From contig JBBCJR010000010.1 in NCBI GenBank assembly GCA_037190805.1, positions 62,001-126,000 on the forward strand: DNA of 64,000 bases. Reading direction: 5' to 3'. Shown one piece after another: positions 35,164-43,911 of this stretch. Both the position numbers and the translations under genes were made by a program. The notes under the pieces were generated by a model. It made no database searches, was not told the origin of the DNA, and saw only the letters and a program-made list of their open reading frames with translations. Each line of letters begins with the position of its first letter. The stretch's first letter is position 1. Origin of the DNA: JBBCJR01 sp037190805. Its GTDB lineage: Bacteria; Pseudomonadota; Alphaproteobacteria; Sphingomonadales; Sphingomonadaceae.

Positions 35164-35323
35164 GCGTTTTTCTATGAAATCGTGTTGCTGGCGGTGATAT
35201 CCACCGCCTAATCCGGCGAGATAGAGTAGCTCTTTTCTTGCGATATGGCGGCGGCTTCCGGTCTATCTTAGGACGGGCTGTTGAACGCCATGCGGGTTCC
35301 AGCTGGTGCCTGAAGGGAGCAGG

Positions 35324-36532
35324 ATGACCAAAAGGCCGGTTGCCGCATCCGTTCTCCGCGACTTCCTGCGCAGCGAGGCGGCGGGCGGCATTTTGCTGAT
35401 GCTGGCAGCATTGCTGGCGCTGATCGTCGCCAACAGCGCGCTGGCCCCCGGCTATTTTCATGCCCTTCATATCATGATCGGGCCGCTGTCGCTGCTCCAC
35501 TGGATCAACGACGGATTAATGGCCCTGTTTTTCCTGCTCGTCGGGTTGGAGATCAAGCGCGAGTTCGTCGACGGTCATCTGTCAAGCTGGGCCGATCGCG
35601 CCCTGCCAACCATCGCGGCCGCCGGCGGTATGGCAGTGCCGGCGCTGATCTATCTGGCTATCGCAGGATCGACGCCGGGGTTGGCCCGGGGCTGGGCGAT
35701 TCCGGCCGCGACCGACATCGCCTTCGCGGTCGGTGTCATGGCCCTGCTCGGCCGGAGGGTGCCCACCGCTCTGAAGCTGTTCCTGATGACCGTGGCGATC
35801 GTCGACGACATGGGCGCGGTAGCGATTATCGCTCTGGCCTATACCAACGAGATCAATGGCCTGGCCCTGCTCGGCGCGGGCGTGATCATGGGCACGATGT
35901 TCACGCTCAATCGTGGCGGCGTGACGAAGCTGTGGCCCTATCTGGCGATGGCAGCAGCATTGTGGGTCGTGGTGCTGCTGTCGGGCGTACATGCCACGAT
36001 CGCGGGCGTGCTGGCGGCGAGCCTGATTCCTATCCACGCCACGCCAGGCGCGGCGGACAGCGTGACATCGCCCCTGCATCGGCTGGAACATCGCCTTCAT
36101 CCTTGGGTGGCCTACGCGATCGTGCCGGCTTTTGGTTTTGCCAATGCCGGCGTCTCGTTCGCCGGCTTGGGGATCGAGCATCTTGTCGCGCCACTGCCGA
36201 TGGGAATCGCGGCGGGGCTGTTCCTCGGCAAGCAGGCGGGTGTTTTCGGCGCGTTGTGGCTGTGTGTCCGCCTGAGGCTGAGCGCGATGCCGGCGGGCGC
36301 GAGCTGGGTCCAGATCTATGGCGTCTGCCTGCTGTGCGGCATCGGCTTCACCATGAGCCTGTTCATCGGTGGCCTCGCCTTTTCCGATCCGCTGCTGATG
36401 GACGAGGTCAAGATCGGCGTTCTGGGTGGTTCGATCCTGTCGGCGATAACAGGCTTTCTGATCCTGCGGCTCGCAGGCGGGTCAGAAGGACGATCTGATG
36501 TCGATCACCGAGGCTCTGCTGCCAGCACATAG
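35324..36532 (+). CDS. nhaA: Na+/H+ antiporter NhaA
   Basis: A 402-residue inner-membrane antiporter that extrudes sodium in exchange for protons. The tandem aspartates of the active site lie in VAIVDDMGAVAIIAL, with WAIPAATDIAFAVGVM upstream and FGFANAGVSF and GIGFTMSLFIGGLAF downstream, all diagnostic. ATG at 35324 with AAGGGAG upstream is preferred over GTG at 35306. Its last 28 bases overlap the 3' end of a convergent methyltransferase gene. Confidence 0.96.
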   Translation: MTKRPVAASVLRDFLRSEAAGGILLMLAALLALIVANSALAPGYFHALHIMIGPLSLLHWINDGLMALFFLLVGLEIKREFVDGHLSSWADRALPTIAAAGGMAVPALIYLAIAGSTPGLARGWAIPAATDIAFAVGVMALLGRRVPTALKLFLMTVAIVDDMGAVAIIALAYTNEINGLALLGAGVIMGTMFTLNRGGVTKLWPYLAMAAALWVVVLLSGVHATIAGVLAASLIPIHATPGAADSVTSPLHRLEHRLHPWVAYAIVPAFGFANAGVSFAGLGIEHLVAPLPMGIAAGLFLGKQAGVFGALWLCVRLRLSAMPAGASWVQIYGVCLLCGIGFTMSLFIGGLAFSDPLLMDEVKIGVLGGSILSAITGFLILRLAGGSEGRSDVDHRGSAAST

Positions 36533-37275
36533 TCATGACCGTGGTGCAGGCCACCTTCGGTGTCGATTATCGCCAGCGCTTTCCGGCGCAGTGCTTCGCC
36601 TCGGGCTGACAGAGCCTTAGCGAGTGTCCGGTCGGAAAGCATGGCGAGGCGGGGCGTGCACATGTCGATCTGGCTATTCACGAATCCCGCCTTGTAACGG
36701 ATCGGAAAGCGCCGGGCGGCGATGACGCGGAAGCCCGATGCTTCCAGGTGATCGACAGCCCATTGCGCCGGATATTCACGATAAGGCTGCTCGCCTGCCA
36801 GCAACAGGCAGGCGTCGCGAAACCGGCCGATCTCGAAAACCAATCGGCCGGCGGCCGTCCGGGGTTCGCCAACGATATAGGGTTCCAGCCCGACCACATA
36901 GAGGCGTTGCCCAACCAACGGGCGCAGCCGGGCGAACAGTCGGGATTGAAAATAAGGGGCGAAGCCGTCGATGGCGCCCAGGAGATAGTCGGCGAGCACC
37001 ATATCATAGCGCTCGTTGGACAGCAGGGTGGAATCGGCCCAATTGCCGACGATTATGCAATCCCGAGGCCGACGGCGCGCCTCGACGGCGTTCCGGCACT
37101 GGACGGCGTGGCCCTCCGCACCGGTGACGGCAGTCCAGCGCTCGGTAGGCAAAGAGGCGATCCAGCCGATCGAGTTGGTGCCGGTTCCGGCGTCCAGCAC
37201 GGCACCCCACGGACGCTCGCGCTGCAAGGATTCGATATAGCCGAACAGCCGGGAGGACGGGTTTGCCTTTGTCAT
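36505..37275 (-). CDS. Class I SAM-dependent methyltransferase
   Basis: A 256-residue Rossmann-fold methyltransferase. The SAM-binding motif I is VLDAGTGTNSIGWI (about residues 25-38), an acidic residue follows the second strand, and YDMVLADYLLGAIDGFAP is the motif IV region. The substrate is unknown. It follows the TonB-receptor gene on the same strand, but a strong hairpin between them suggests separate transcription. The 3' end overlaps nhaA by 28 bases tail to tail. Confidence 0.82.
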   Translation of the reverse strand: MTKANPSSRLFGYIESLQRERPWGAVLDAGTGTNSIGWIASLPTERWTAVTGAEGHAVQCRNAVEARRRPRDCIIVGNWADSTLLSNERYDMVLADYLLGAIDGFAPYFQSRLFARLRPLVGQRLYVVGLEPYIVGEPRTAAGRLVFEIGRFRDACLLLAGEQPYREYPAQWAVDHLEASGFRVIAARRFPIRYKAGFVNSQIDMCTPRLAMLSDRTLAKALSARGEALRRKALAIIDTEGGLHHGHDYVLAAEPR

Positions 37276-37283
37276 GCCGGTAT

Positions 37284-37319
37284 CGGTCGGGACAGGCAGT
37301 CGATCGCCTGTCCCGACCG
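37284..37319 (-). terminator. Terminator hairpin after the TonB receptor gene
   Basis: A perfect 14-bp inverted repeat, CGGTCGGGACAGGC at 37284-37297 and GCCTGTCCCGACCG at 37306-37319 with an 8-base loop, starts six bases after the receptor stop codon at 37325 on the minus strand. There is no U-run. It should insulate the downstream methyltransferase. Confidence 0.75.
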
Positions 37320-37324
37320 TCGCC

Positions 37325-39370
37325 TCAGAACGCTGTCCGGAGACCGAACAGGATATTGCGGCCTCTGAGCGGCGCGGCGTTCTTGATGAACGAAGCGTGG
37401 TTCCAGGCCAGCTCGTTGGTCAGGTTGGTGGCGCGGACGAATAGTTCAGCGCTGCTCGCCGGGCCGAGGTCGATCTGGTAGGCCAGCGTCGCATTGACCA
37501 TGTCATAGCCCGGCGTTCGACTTTCGAAGCTGGCGATGCGGCTCTGCTCGAACACCCGGAAATACTCGACGCCGGCCGACACCGGACCCCATTCGCCATC
37601 CGCGCGGGCGCCAAGGCGGCCGGCGGGAATGCGGGGCAGATTGCCCAGACCGTCCTTCAGCTTGGCACGGACATAATCGCCGAACACCGACAGGCCGAAG
37701 CCGCCCGCGAACTGGTGCCGCACCTCGCCGTCGACGCCGGTGAAGCGCGCATCGGCCGCCCCATAGCGGATGAGACGAAAATCATCGTGCTGGTCCAGCG
37801 TATTGGCGAAGATGTAGTCGTTGAAATCCTGATGATAGGCGCCCAGCGTGAATGTCGTGTCGCCCGCCGTCTTGCGGAAGGTGAGGTCAATCGAGCGCGA
37901 GGTTTCCTTGCCCAGCGTTGCCGTTCCAAGCTCATAGGTGTTGGTGGCCAGGTGAACACCACGGGCATAGAGTTCCTGTGTGTTCGGGGCTCGCTGCGAC
38001 CGGGCCAGGGACAGGGCGAGCGAATAGTCGCCATTGATGTCCCAGATCGCCGCGCCCGAGACCGAGAACGGCCGGTGCCGGGCCTCGCGGCCCAGCGTTA
38101 CCTTGACTCGCTGCCACTCCTGCCGGGCGGCCAGCTCGAACCGGACCGGACCGGCCTGGAGCGTTTCCATCAGGAACAGAGCGGTATTGCGGGTGTCGCT
38201 TTCCGGCAGGAAGGCTTCGGTGCCCAGCGCGCTGAAATCGCTGTCGGAGTGCTGGACGCCGACGATACCGCGCAGGCCCCCGATCGGCTTGTGAGTCAGT
38301 TCGAGGCGGATGTCATGGGCCTTGTTCTTGAATGTCGTCGCCACCTCGTCATGCTCGATCTCGTCATGCTCGTAATTGGTGAACGACATGCGGAAGCGCA
38401 GCGCCTCGAAGCCGGGGAGCGGATCATTATAGTCGCTGCGGATGTCGAACCGCTCGCTCCTCAGCTTCACGAACGGCACCTCGTCATGACCATGCTCGTC
38501 GTCATGGTCGTGATCATGGTCGTCATGCTCATGACCATGGCCGCCGCAGTGGAGGCTGCTGCCGTGGGGATGGCAGCTTTCATAGTCGTGACTGTGGCCC
38601 GGCAGGCCATAGGTGCTGCGCTGCCGGGTATAGGCGACGCCCAGATAGCCGCCGTCGCCGATCCATGAACCGCCGACGCTGAAGGTCGACGTGTCGTTGT
38701 AGGACCCGTCGACATGCCGCTCGCCAAAAGCACTGGGCACGCGATAGTCGTTGGAGCTGCGATGCACCCCTTCGACATGGATGGCGAAGGGACCGACGCC
38801 AGCCGTCAATCCGCCGACCAGCGACCGTTCGTCATCGGCCGTGCCAAGCCGGCCTTCGGCGGCACCGCTGAGGCCGTTCCGGGGCAGCGCGGTCGGCACC
38901 TTGTCGTCCAGCAGGTTGATGGCGCCGCCGATCGCGCCGCCGCCATAAAGCAGCGCGGCGGGGCCGCGCAGCACCTCGATCCCGCGCAGCAGCAGCGGTT
39001 CGGTGGTGATCGCATGGTCGGGGGAGATCGCCGAGGCGTCCTGAACATTGGCGCCATCGGCCAATGCCTGGACGCGGGGCGTGGTCTGACCCCGGATGAC
39101 CGGACGGCTGGCGCCGCCGCCGAAATTATCGAAGTTGATGCCTGGCTGGCCGGCGAGAGTGTCGCCCAGCGTCGCCTGGCGGCGGCGCACCAGTTCATCC
39201 CCCGACAGGGTGAGGACCGGAGTCGTCGTCTCGTCGGCCTTGAGGCCGAGCCCGACGGCGGTGACGATGATTTCCCCATCGGTGCCACTCCCCGCCTGAT
39301 TGGCGGATGCCGGCAAGGCAAGGGCCGGGATGGAGGCGGCGGCGGACAGCAACAGGATACGAAATTTCAC
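37325..39370 (-). CDS. TonB-dependent outer-membrane receptor with His-rich loop (zinc-type)
   Basis: A 681-residue receptor with signal peptide (FRILLLSAAASIPALALPASA), plug domain (LGDTLAGQPGINFDNFGGGASRPVIRG, GIEVLRGPAALLYGGGAIGG) and a C-terminal barrel ending in ILFGLRTAF. Near residues 265-302 an extracellular loop is packed with His, Asp and Cys (HEHDDHDHDHDDEHGHDE plus CHPHG and HCGGHGH), as in ZnuD-type zinc receptors. GTG at 39370 with AAAGGGG seven bases upstream is preferred over an upstream in-frame codon. A Zur-like palindrome lies in its promoter, supporting zinc uptake. Confidence 0.93.
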   Translation of the reverse strand: MKFRILLLSAAASIPALALPASANQAGSGTDGEIIVTAVGLGLKADETTTPVLTLSGDELVRRRQATLGDTLAGQPGINFDNFGGGASRPVIRGQTTPRVQALADGANVQDASAISPDHAITTEPLLLRGIEVLRGPAALLYGGGAIGGAINLLDDKVPTALPRNGLSGAAEGRLGTADDERSLVGGLTAGVGPFAIHVEGVHRSSNDYRVPSAFGERHVDGSYNDTSTFSVGGSWIGDGGYLGVAYTRQRSTYGLPGHSHDYESCHPHGSSLHCGGHGHEHDDHDHDHDDEHGHDEVPFVKLRSERFDIRSDYNDPLPGFEALRFRMSFTNYEHDEIEHDEVATTFKNKAHDIRLELTHKPIGGLRGIVGVQHSDSDFSALGTEAFLPESDTRNTALFLMETLQAGPVRFELAARQEWQRVKVTLGREARHRPFSVSGAAIWDINGDYSLALSLARSQRAPNTQELYARGVHLATNTYELGTATLGKETSRSIDLTFRKTAGDTTFTLGAYHQDFNDYIFANTLDQHDDFRLIRYGAADARFTGVDGEVRHQFAGGFGLSVFGDYVRAKLKDGLGNLPRIPAGRLGARADGEWGPVSAGVEYFRVFEQSRIASFESRTPGYDMVNATLAYQIDLGPASSAELFVRATNLTNELAWNHASFIKNAAPLRGRNILFGLRTAF

Positions 39371-39412
39371 TGGAGACCCCTTTCGATCTTCTGGTCCCGT
39401 TCCTATTAAGGA

Positions 39413-39429
39413 GTGATATAACATATCAC
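39413..39429. promoter_or_regulatory. Zur-like palindromic operator between two divergent genes
   Basis: GTGATAT-AAC-ATATCAC at 39413-39429 is a perfect 7-bp inverted repeat around 3 bases, AT-rich and embedded in GC-rich DNA. It sits midway between the starts of the TonB receptor (39370, minus) and the MerC gene (39451, plus). Its size, symmetry and TATAAC-like centre resemble Fur-family (Zur) boxes. With the His-rich receptor on one side, zinc control is the best reading; the regulator gene is not in this window. Confidence 0.65.
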
Positions 39430-39450
39430 AACAGGAATTGTGACCGACCG

Positions 39451-39855
39451 ATGGCGCCTCCTCCTCCGATCTCGCACATCCTCAATCTGCCCGTGAATCT
39501 CATCGAGGGTGCAGCATTGTCCGCGTCGCTGCTCTGTCTCGGGCACTGTCTCGCGCTGCCGCTTTTGCTGCTCGTCCTGCCTGGGGTGATCGGACTGTTC
39601 GCGCAGTCAGCCGCATTCCATTATGCGGCACTGGCGCTGGTGGTGCCGTCGGCAGTGACCGCATTCTGGATCGGCTATCGGCGTCATCATGCCGTCGGGC
39701 CTTTCGCTCTCGGGCTGACCGGCGTCTTTCTTCTTGCCTTCGCCCTGCTGCCGGGCTGCAGCGAAAGTGCCGAACTATGGCTGACGACAGCGGGGAGTCT
39801 GCTGTTGATCACAGGCCACACCATCAACTGGCGTCTTCGCGCCCACAGCATCTGA
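39451..39855 (+). CDS. MerC domain membrane protein
   Basis: A 134-residue polytopic membrane protein of the MerC family with four predicted helices. The metal-site cysteines are in SASLLCLGHCLALPLLLLV (CLGHC) in helix 1, and a further Cys lies in LLPGCSESAELW. MerC of mercury operons imports Hg, but chromosomal members in alphaproteobacteria are often zinc-regulated. ATG at 39451 places the start 22 bases from the Zur-like palindrome shared with the receptor gene. No other mer gene is nearby. Confidence 0.85.
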   Translation: MAPPPPISHILNLPVNLIEGAALSASLLCLGHCLALPLLLLVLPGVIGLFAQSAAFHYAALALVVPSAVTAFWIGYRRHHAVGPFALGLTGVFLLAFALLPGCSESAELWLTTAGSLLLITGHTINWRLRAHSI

Positions 39856-39909
39856 GGGGCCGGGCCGTGTCACAAACGGACACTCCGCGCCTACATCACG
39901 GGGCCGGAC

Positions 39910-39985
39910 TGGTGCCGGGTGTCGGACTCGAACCGACGACCTACTGATTACAAATCAGTTGCTCTACCAGCTGAGCTAACCCGGC
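39910..39985 (-). tRNA. tRNA-Thr (TGT)
   Basis: On the minus strand the gene starts GCCGGGT at 39985, has D-arm TAGCTCAGCTGGTAGAGC, anticodon stem ACTGA/TCAGT with loop TTTGTAA (anticodon TGT), T-arm GTCGGTTCGAGTCCGAC and acceptor ACCCGGC with discriminator A. An encoded CCA ends it at 39910. Confidence 0.97.
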
Positions 39986-40056
39986 GGCGGGGCCGGTTTA
40001 TCGCCGCCCCGTCCGCCGCGCCATAGCGATTCGGCGTCAGCGGAGGATGCGGCTGT

Positions 40057-40338
40057 TCAATCGCTCCGCTCGCCCGGGGCATAAGCGCGGATGGACAATG
40101 CGTGGACTCGCTCGGCCAGCAGGTCCGCAAGCGCCTGATTGACGAGGCGCTGGCGGCCGACGCGGCCGACACCGGCGAAGGCCCGGCTTTCGACGATCAC
40201 GGAAAAATGACTTTCGCCGCGCGCATCGTGGCCGACATGACCGCGATGGTTCTCGCTGTCATCGATCACCTCGAGGTGGTCGGGCCGAAGCGCTTCGGCG
40301 AGGCGGGCGCGAATTTCGCGGGCAATGGGTCCAGTCAT
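40057..40338 (-). CDS. bolA: BolA family protein
   Basis: A 93-residue BolA protein, partner of monothiol glutaredoxins in iron-sulfur trafficking and regulation. It has VIDDSENHRGH with the conserved His, then GESHFSVIVESRAFAG and RQRLVNQALADLLAERVHALSI, the usual order. ATG at 40338 (MTGPIAREIRARL) is chosen over an upstream GTG/ATG extension that overlaps the divergent J-domain promoter region. Confidence 0.95.
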   Translation of the reverse strand: MTGPIAREIRARLAEALRPDHLEVIDDSENHRGHVGHDARGESHFSVIVESRAFAGVGRVGRQRLVNQALADLLAERVHALSIRAYAPGERSD

Positions 40339-40418
40339 GCGCCAGCCTCTAGCATTTTCGGCGATGAAATGAACCATCTCGGCTTGACGTTCCGGCCCCG
40401 AGGCCTTTCATCGGGGAT

Positions 40419-41015
40419 ATGTCTATCGGATCAGAGCGGCGGCGTCCCGAACGCTATCATGGGCGTGCCCATGATGCCGCGGATCGCCCCTGCGACCAGC
40501 CGGGCTGCGCTGCGGCGGGGGAATTTCGCGCGCCGGGCGCCAGCCGCCGTTCGGGGGACTGGCGATGGCTGTGCCTCGACCATGTGCGCGCGTTCAACGC
40601 CGGCTATAATTATTTCGCCGGCATGGACAGTGACGAGATCGAACGCGCCCAGCGCCTCTATGCCGGCTGGGAAACCGAGACCCGCGCCTTCGCCTCAGCT
40701 GGAGGCGATGGGCCGACATGGGCACGCTTTATCGACCCCGCCGATGTTCTGACCACGCGATTCGGATCGCGAGCCGGGTCATCCGCCAGCACCGCCGATG
40801 GCCTCAGCCAGATGGACCGACGCGCGCTCGACACGCTGGGCCTCAAGCCTGATGCGTCCCGCGCCGACCTGCGCCGCGCCTATGCCGAGCGGCTGCGTCG
40901 CTTTCATCCAGACCGCAACGGCGGCGACCGCAGTCAGGAGAAGGCTTTGCAGGCGGCGATTTCCGCCTATACGCACCTCAAGGCGTCGCCCGCCTTCGCT
41001 TCCAGGAGTCCGTGA
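40419..41015 (+). CDS. J-domain (DnaJ-like) protein
   Basis: A 198-residue protein with a C-terminal J domain (about 135-195): DTLGLKPDASRADLRRAYAERLRRFHPDRNGGD, HPD motif intact. The N-terminal half has CDQPGCAAAGEFRAP and WLCLDHVRAFNAGYNYFAGM, a pattern with Cys and His pairs that is typical of this sphingomonad/rhizobial family placed beside cobS. It should stimulate a DnaK ATPase for an unknown client, perhaps the CobST AAA+ complex next to it. It ends 7 bases before cobS. Confidence 0.92.
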   Translation: MSIGSERRRPERYHGRAHDAADRPCDQPGCAAAGEFRAPGASRRSGDWRWLCLDHVRAFNAGYNYFAGMDSDEIERAQRLYAGWETETRAFASAGGDGPTWARFIDPADVLTTRFGSRAGSSASTADGLSQMDRRALDTLGLKPDASRADLRRAYAERLRRFHPDRNGGDRSQEKALQAAISAYTHLKASPAFASRSP

Positions 41016-41022
41016 GTCCCCC

Positions 41023-42039
41023 ATGGCCAGCCTTCCAGACTTCAACACCGATACCCGCGCGACCACGGTGCTGGACGCGCCCGACCGGAGCGTCGCCGTA
41101 CGCGACCTGTTCGGCCTCGATATCGACATGCAGGTGCCGGCCTTTTCCGAGGCGGACGAACGGGTGCCGGACCTCGACCCCGCCTATGTGTTCGATCCCG
41201 ACACGACGCTCGCCATCCTGGCTGGCTTCGCCCACAACCGTCGGGTGATGGTCCAAGGCTATCACGGCACCGGCAAGTCGACCCATATCGAGCAGGTGGC
41301 GGCCCGGCTGAACTGGCCCTGCGTACGCATCAACCTCGATTCGCACATCAGCCGCATCGACCTGGTCGGCAAGGACGCGATCGTGCTGCGCGACGGCCGG
41401 CAGGTCACGGAGTTTCGCGAGGGTCTGTTGCCCTGGGCGTTGCAGACCCCGACCGCGCTCGTCTTCGACGAATATGATGCCGGCCGCCCGGACGTGATGT
41501 TCGTGATCCAGCGCGTGCTGGAAGTGGAAGGCAAGCTGACCCTGCTCGACCAGAACAGGGTCATCCGGCCCAATCCGTTCTTCCGCCTGTTCGCCACGGC
41601 CAATACCGTCGGCCTCGGCGACACCACCGGCCTCTATCACGGCACACAGCAGATCAATCAGGGGCAGATGGACCGCTGGAACATCGTCACCACGCTCAAT
41701 TACCTGCCCGCCGAAACCGAGGTCCGCATCGTCCTCGCCAAGTCGGGCGAATATGATCATCAGGGCGGCAAGGCGGACGTCGAAAAGATGGTCCGCGTCG
41801 CCGATCTCACTCGCAAGGGGTTTGTCGCCGGCGATATTTCCACTGTCATGAGCCCGCGCACGGTCATCACCTGGGCGGAGAACGCGTTGATCTTCAGTGA
41901 CATCGGCTACGCCTTCCGGGTCTCGTTCCTCAACAAGTGCGACGAGGTCGAGCGGCCGGTGATCGCCGAATATTATCAGCGCGTGTTCGGCAAGGACCTG
42001 CCCGAAAGCATTGCCGCCCGTCCGACCGGCGGCCGCTGA
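41023..42039 (+). CDS. cobS: CobS, AAA+ subunit of the aerobic cobaltochelatase
   Basis: A 338-residue MoxR-type AAA+ ATPase. Walker A GYHGTGKSTH (about 80-89), Walker B LVFDEYDAG, and the N-terminal CobS segment SVAVRDLFGLDIDMQVPAF are diagnostic. With CobT it powers insertion of cobalt into hydrogenobyrinic acid diamide by CobN, but no cobN or other cobalamin gene is present in the window. Follows the J-domain gene; 15 bases before cobT. Confidence 0.95.
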   Translation: MASLPDFNTDTRATTVLDAPDRSVAVRDLFGLDIDMQVPAFSEADERVPDLDPAYVFDPDTTLAILAGFAHNRRVMVQGYHGTGKSTHIEQVAARLNWPCVRINLDSHISRIDLVGKDAIVLRDGRQVTEFREGLLPWALQTPTALVFDEYDAGRPDVMFVIQRVLEVEGKLTLLDQNRVIRPNPFFRLFATANTVGLGDTTGLYHGTQQINQGQMDRWNIVTTLNYLPAETEVRIVLAKSGEYDHQGGKADVEKMVRVADLTRKGFVAGDISTVMSPRTVITWAENALIFSDIGYAFRVSFLNKCDEVERPVIAEYYQRVFGKDLPESIAARPTGGR

Positions 42040-42054
42040 CGGCGATGACGGGCC

Positions 42055-43911
42055 ATGGCTGATCCGGCCAACCCGATCGAGGCGCTGCGCCAGGCCCTGG
42101 CCGGCGCGGCGCGCGCCATCGCGGGCGAGCCCGAACTGGAGCTGGGCTTCACCGCCGATGCGCCGGGGCAGACTGGCGCCCAGCTGAAGGTACCGATGCC
42201 GGGCCGGTCGTTGCCGGCCGACCAGATCGCCGAGGCGCGCGGTTGGGCGGATGCGTTCGCCCTGCGCCTGGCCCATCACGACGCGGCCGTCCATGGCCGC
42301 GCCCGGCCGGCAGAGGCGGTCGCCGGGGCGGTGTTCGACGCCTTGGAGCAAGTGCGCGTCGAGGCGATTGGCGCGCGCGGTTTCGACGGCATGAGCGCCA
42401 ATCTCGCGGCGCGGACCGAAGCGCTGGTCCGCACCGATCCCATCACCCGCGCCCGCAACGCCTCTGAAGTACCGATGGCGACGGCGCTGGCGTTGCTGCT
42501 GCGCGAACGGATGACCGGGCAGGCGGCGCCTGCGGCGGCGGCGGGGGGGCTTGCGCTGATCGCGGACCACATCGTCGACAAGGCCGGCGACGACCTCGAC
42601 ATATTGGTGGGACTGGCCGACGATCAGGCGCGTTTTGCCGCCGCATCGACGCGGCTGCTGGAGGAATTGGCGCTCCTCGACCGCGCCGAGCCCGACGAGA
42701 ATCAGCCGTCAGAGGACGAGAATGAGGAAGACGACGGCGACGAAGGCGAGGATGGCGAGGGCGGTGCCGAGGACGGCGAGGGCGAGCAGGAGGTGGAAAC
42801 CCGCGCCGAGGTGACCGATGAGGCCGCCGACGACGGCGAATCCCGCGAGGTTGAGATGGAGGCGGATGGCGACACCGACTCCGACCTTGGCGACGAGGGC
42901 GATGAGGGCATGATCCCGGTCCGCCCCAACAGGCAATGGACCGATCTGCCGGCCGGCTTCGATTATCGAGCCTATACGACTGCCTTCGACGAGGTGGTGA
43001 CGGCGACCGAACTGTGCGACGACGAGGAACGGGTCCGCCTGCGCGCCTATCTCGATCAGCAGCTGGTTCATCTTCAGGGCGCGGTGTCGAAACTGGCCAA
43101 CCGGCTGCAGCGTCGACTCATGGCACAGCAGAGCCGCAGCTGGGATTTCGATCAGGAAGAAGGGCTGCTGGACAGCGCCCGTCTGACCCGCATCGTCGTC
43201 GATCCCGCCCATGCCCTGTCCTACAAGGTCGAGCGCGATACCGAGTTCCGAGACACGGTGGTGACGCTGCTGATCGACAATTCCGGTTCCATGCGCGGGC
43301 GGCCGATATCGATTGCCGCGATCTCGGTGGATATCCTCGCCCGGACGCTGGAGCGCTGCGGGGTCAAGGTGGAGATACTGGGTTTCACCACCCGGGCGTG
43401 GAAAGGCGGCCAGTCGCGCGAGAAATGGCTTGCCGACGGCCGGCCGCAGGCGCCGGGGCGGCTCAACGACCTCAGGCACATCATTTACAAGCAGGCTGAC
43501 GAGCCGTGGCGGCGCGCGCGCAAAAATCTGGGCCTGATGATGCGCGAGGGGCTGCTCAAGGAGAATATCGACGGCGAGGCGCTGCTCTGGGCGCATGGCC
43601 GTCTGGTCGCACGGCCTGAGGACCGGCGGCTGCTGATGGTCATTTCCGATGGTGCGCCGGTCGACGATTCGACGCTTTCGGTCAACAATGGCGCCTATCT
43701 GGAACGGCATCTCAGGCAGGTGATCGGCTGGATCCAGACCCGCTCGCCGGTCGAGTTGATGGCGATCGGCATCGGTCATGACGTCACCCGCTACTATGAG
43801 CGGGCGGTGACGATCATGGATGCCGAGCAGCTGGGCGGCACCATGGTCGAGCAGCTCGCCGCCCTGTTCGAGGAGGACGGCAAGCCTGGCCGTCGCCGGC
43901 GCGCGGCGTGA
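42055..43911 (+). CDS. cobT: CobT, VWA-domain subunit of the cobaltochelatase
   Basis: A 618-residue protein: helical N-terminal domain, a very acidic linker at about 218-285 (runs of Glu/Asp), and a C-terminal von Willebrand A domain with MIDAS LLIDNSGSMRGRPIS. This is the standard CobT layout. It forms the chaperone-like ring with CobS. Its stop overlaps the glpK start by 4 bases (GTGA), an unusual partner for cobT. Confidence 0.95.
   Translation: MADPANPIEALRQALAGAARAIAGEPELELGFTADAPGQTGAQLKVPMPGRSLPADQIAEARGWADAFALRLAHHDAAVHGRARPAEAVAGAVFDALEQVRVEAIGARGFDGMSANLAARTEALVRTDPITRARNASEVPMATALALLLRERMTGQAAPAAAAGGLALIADHIVDKAGDDLDILVGLADDQARFAAASTRLLEELALLDRAEPDENQPSEDENEEDDGDEGEDGEGGAEDGEGEQEVETRAEVTDEAADDGESREVEMEADGDTDSDLGDEGDEGMIPVRPNRQWTDLPAGFDYRAYTTAFDEVVTATELCDDEERVRLRAYLDQQLVHLQGAVSKLANRLQRRLMAQQSRSWDFDQEEGLLDSARLTRIVVDPAHALSYKVERDTEFRDTVVTLLIDNSGSMRGRPISIAAISVDILARTLERCGVKVEILGFTTRAWKGGQSREKWLADGRPQAPGRLNDLRHIIYKQADEPWRRARKNLGLMMREGLLKENIDGEALLWAHGRLVARPEDRRLLMVISDGAPVDDSTLSVNNGAYLERHLRQVIGWIQTRSPVELMAIGIGHDVTRYYERAVTIMDAEQLGGTMVEQLAALFEEDGKPGRRRRAA

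Noticed and set aside
39451..39855. Mercury-resistance locus based on MerC
   Set aside because: No merA, merT, merP or merR is nearby, and the shared Zur-like palindrome with a His-rich receptor points to zinc.
40338..42055. Possible cobalamin riboswitch ahead of cobS
   Set aside because: The gap before cobS is only 7 bases and the space before the J-domain gene (about 80 bases) is too short and shows no B12-box-like sequence.
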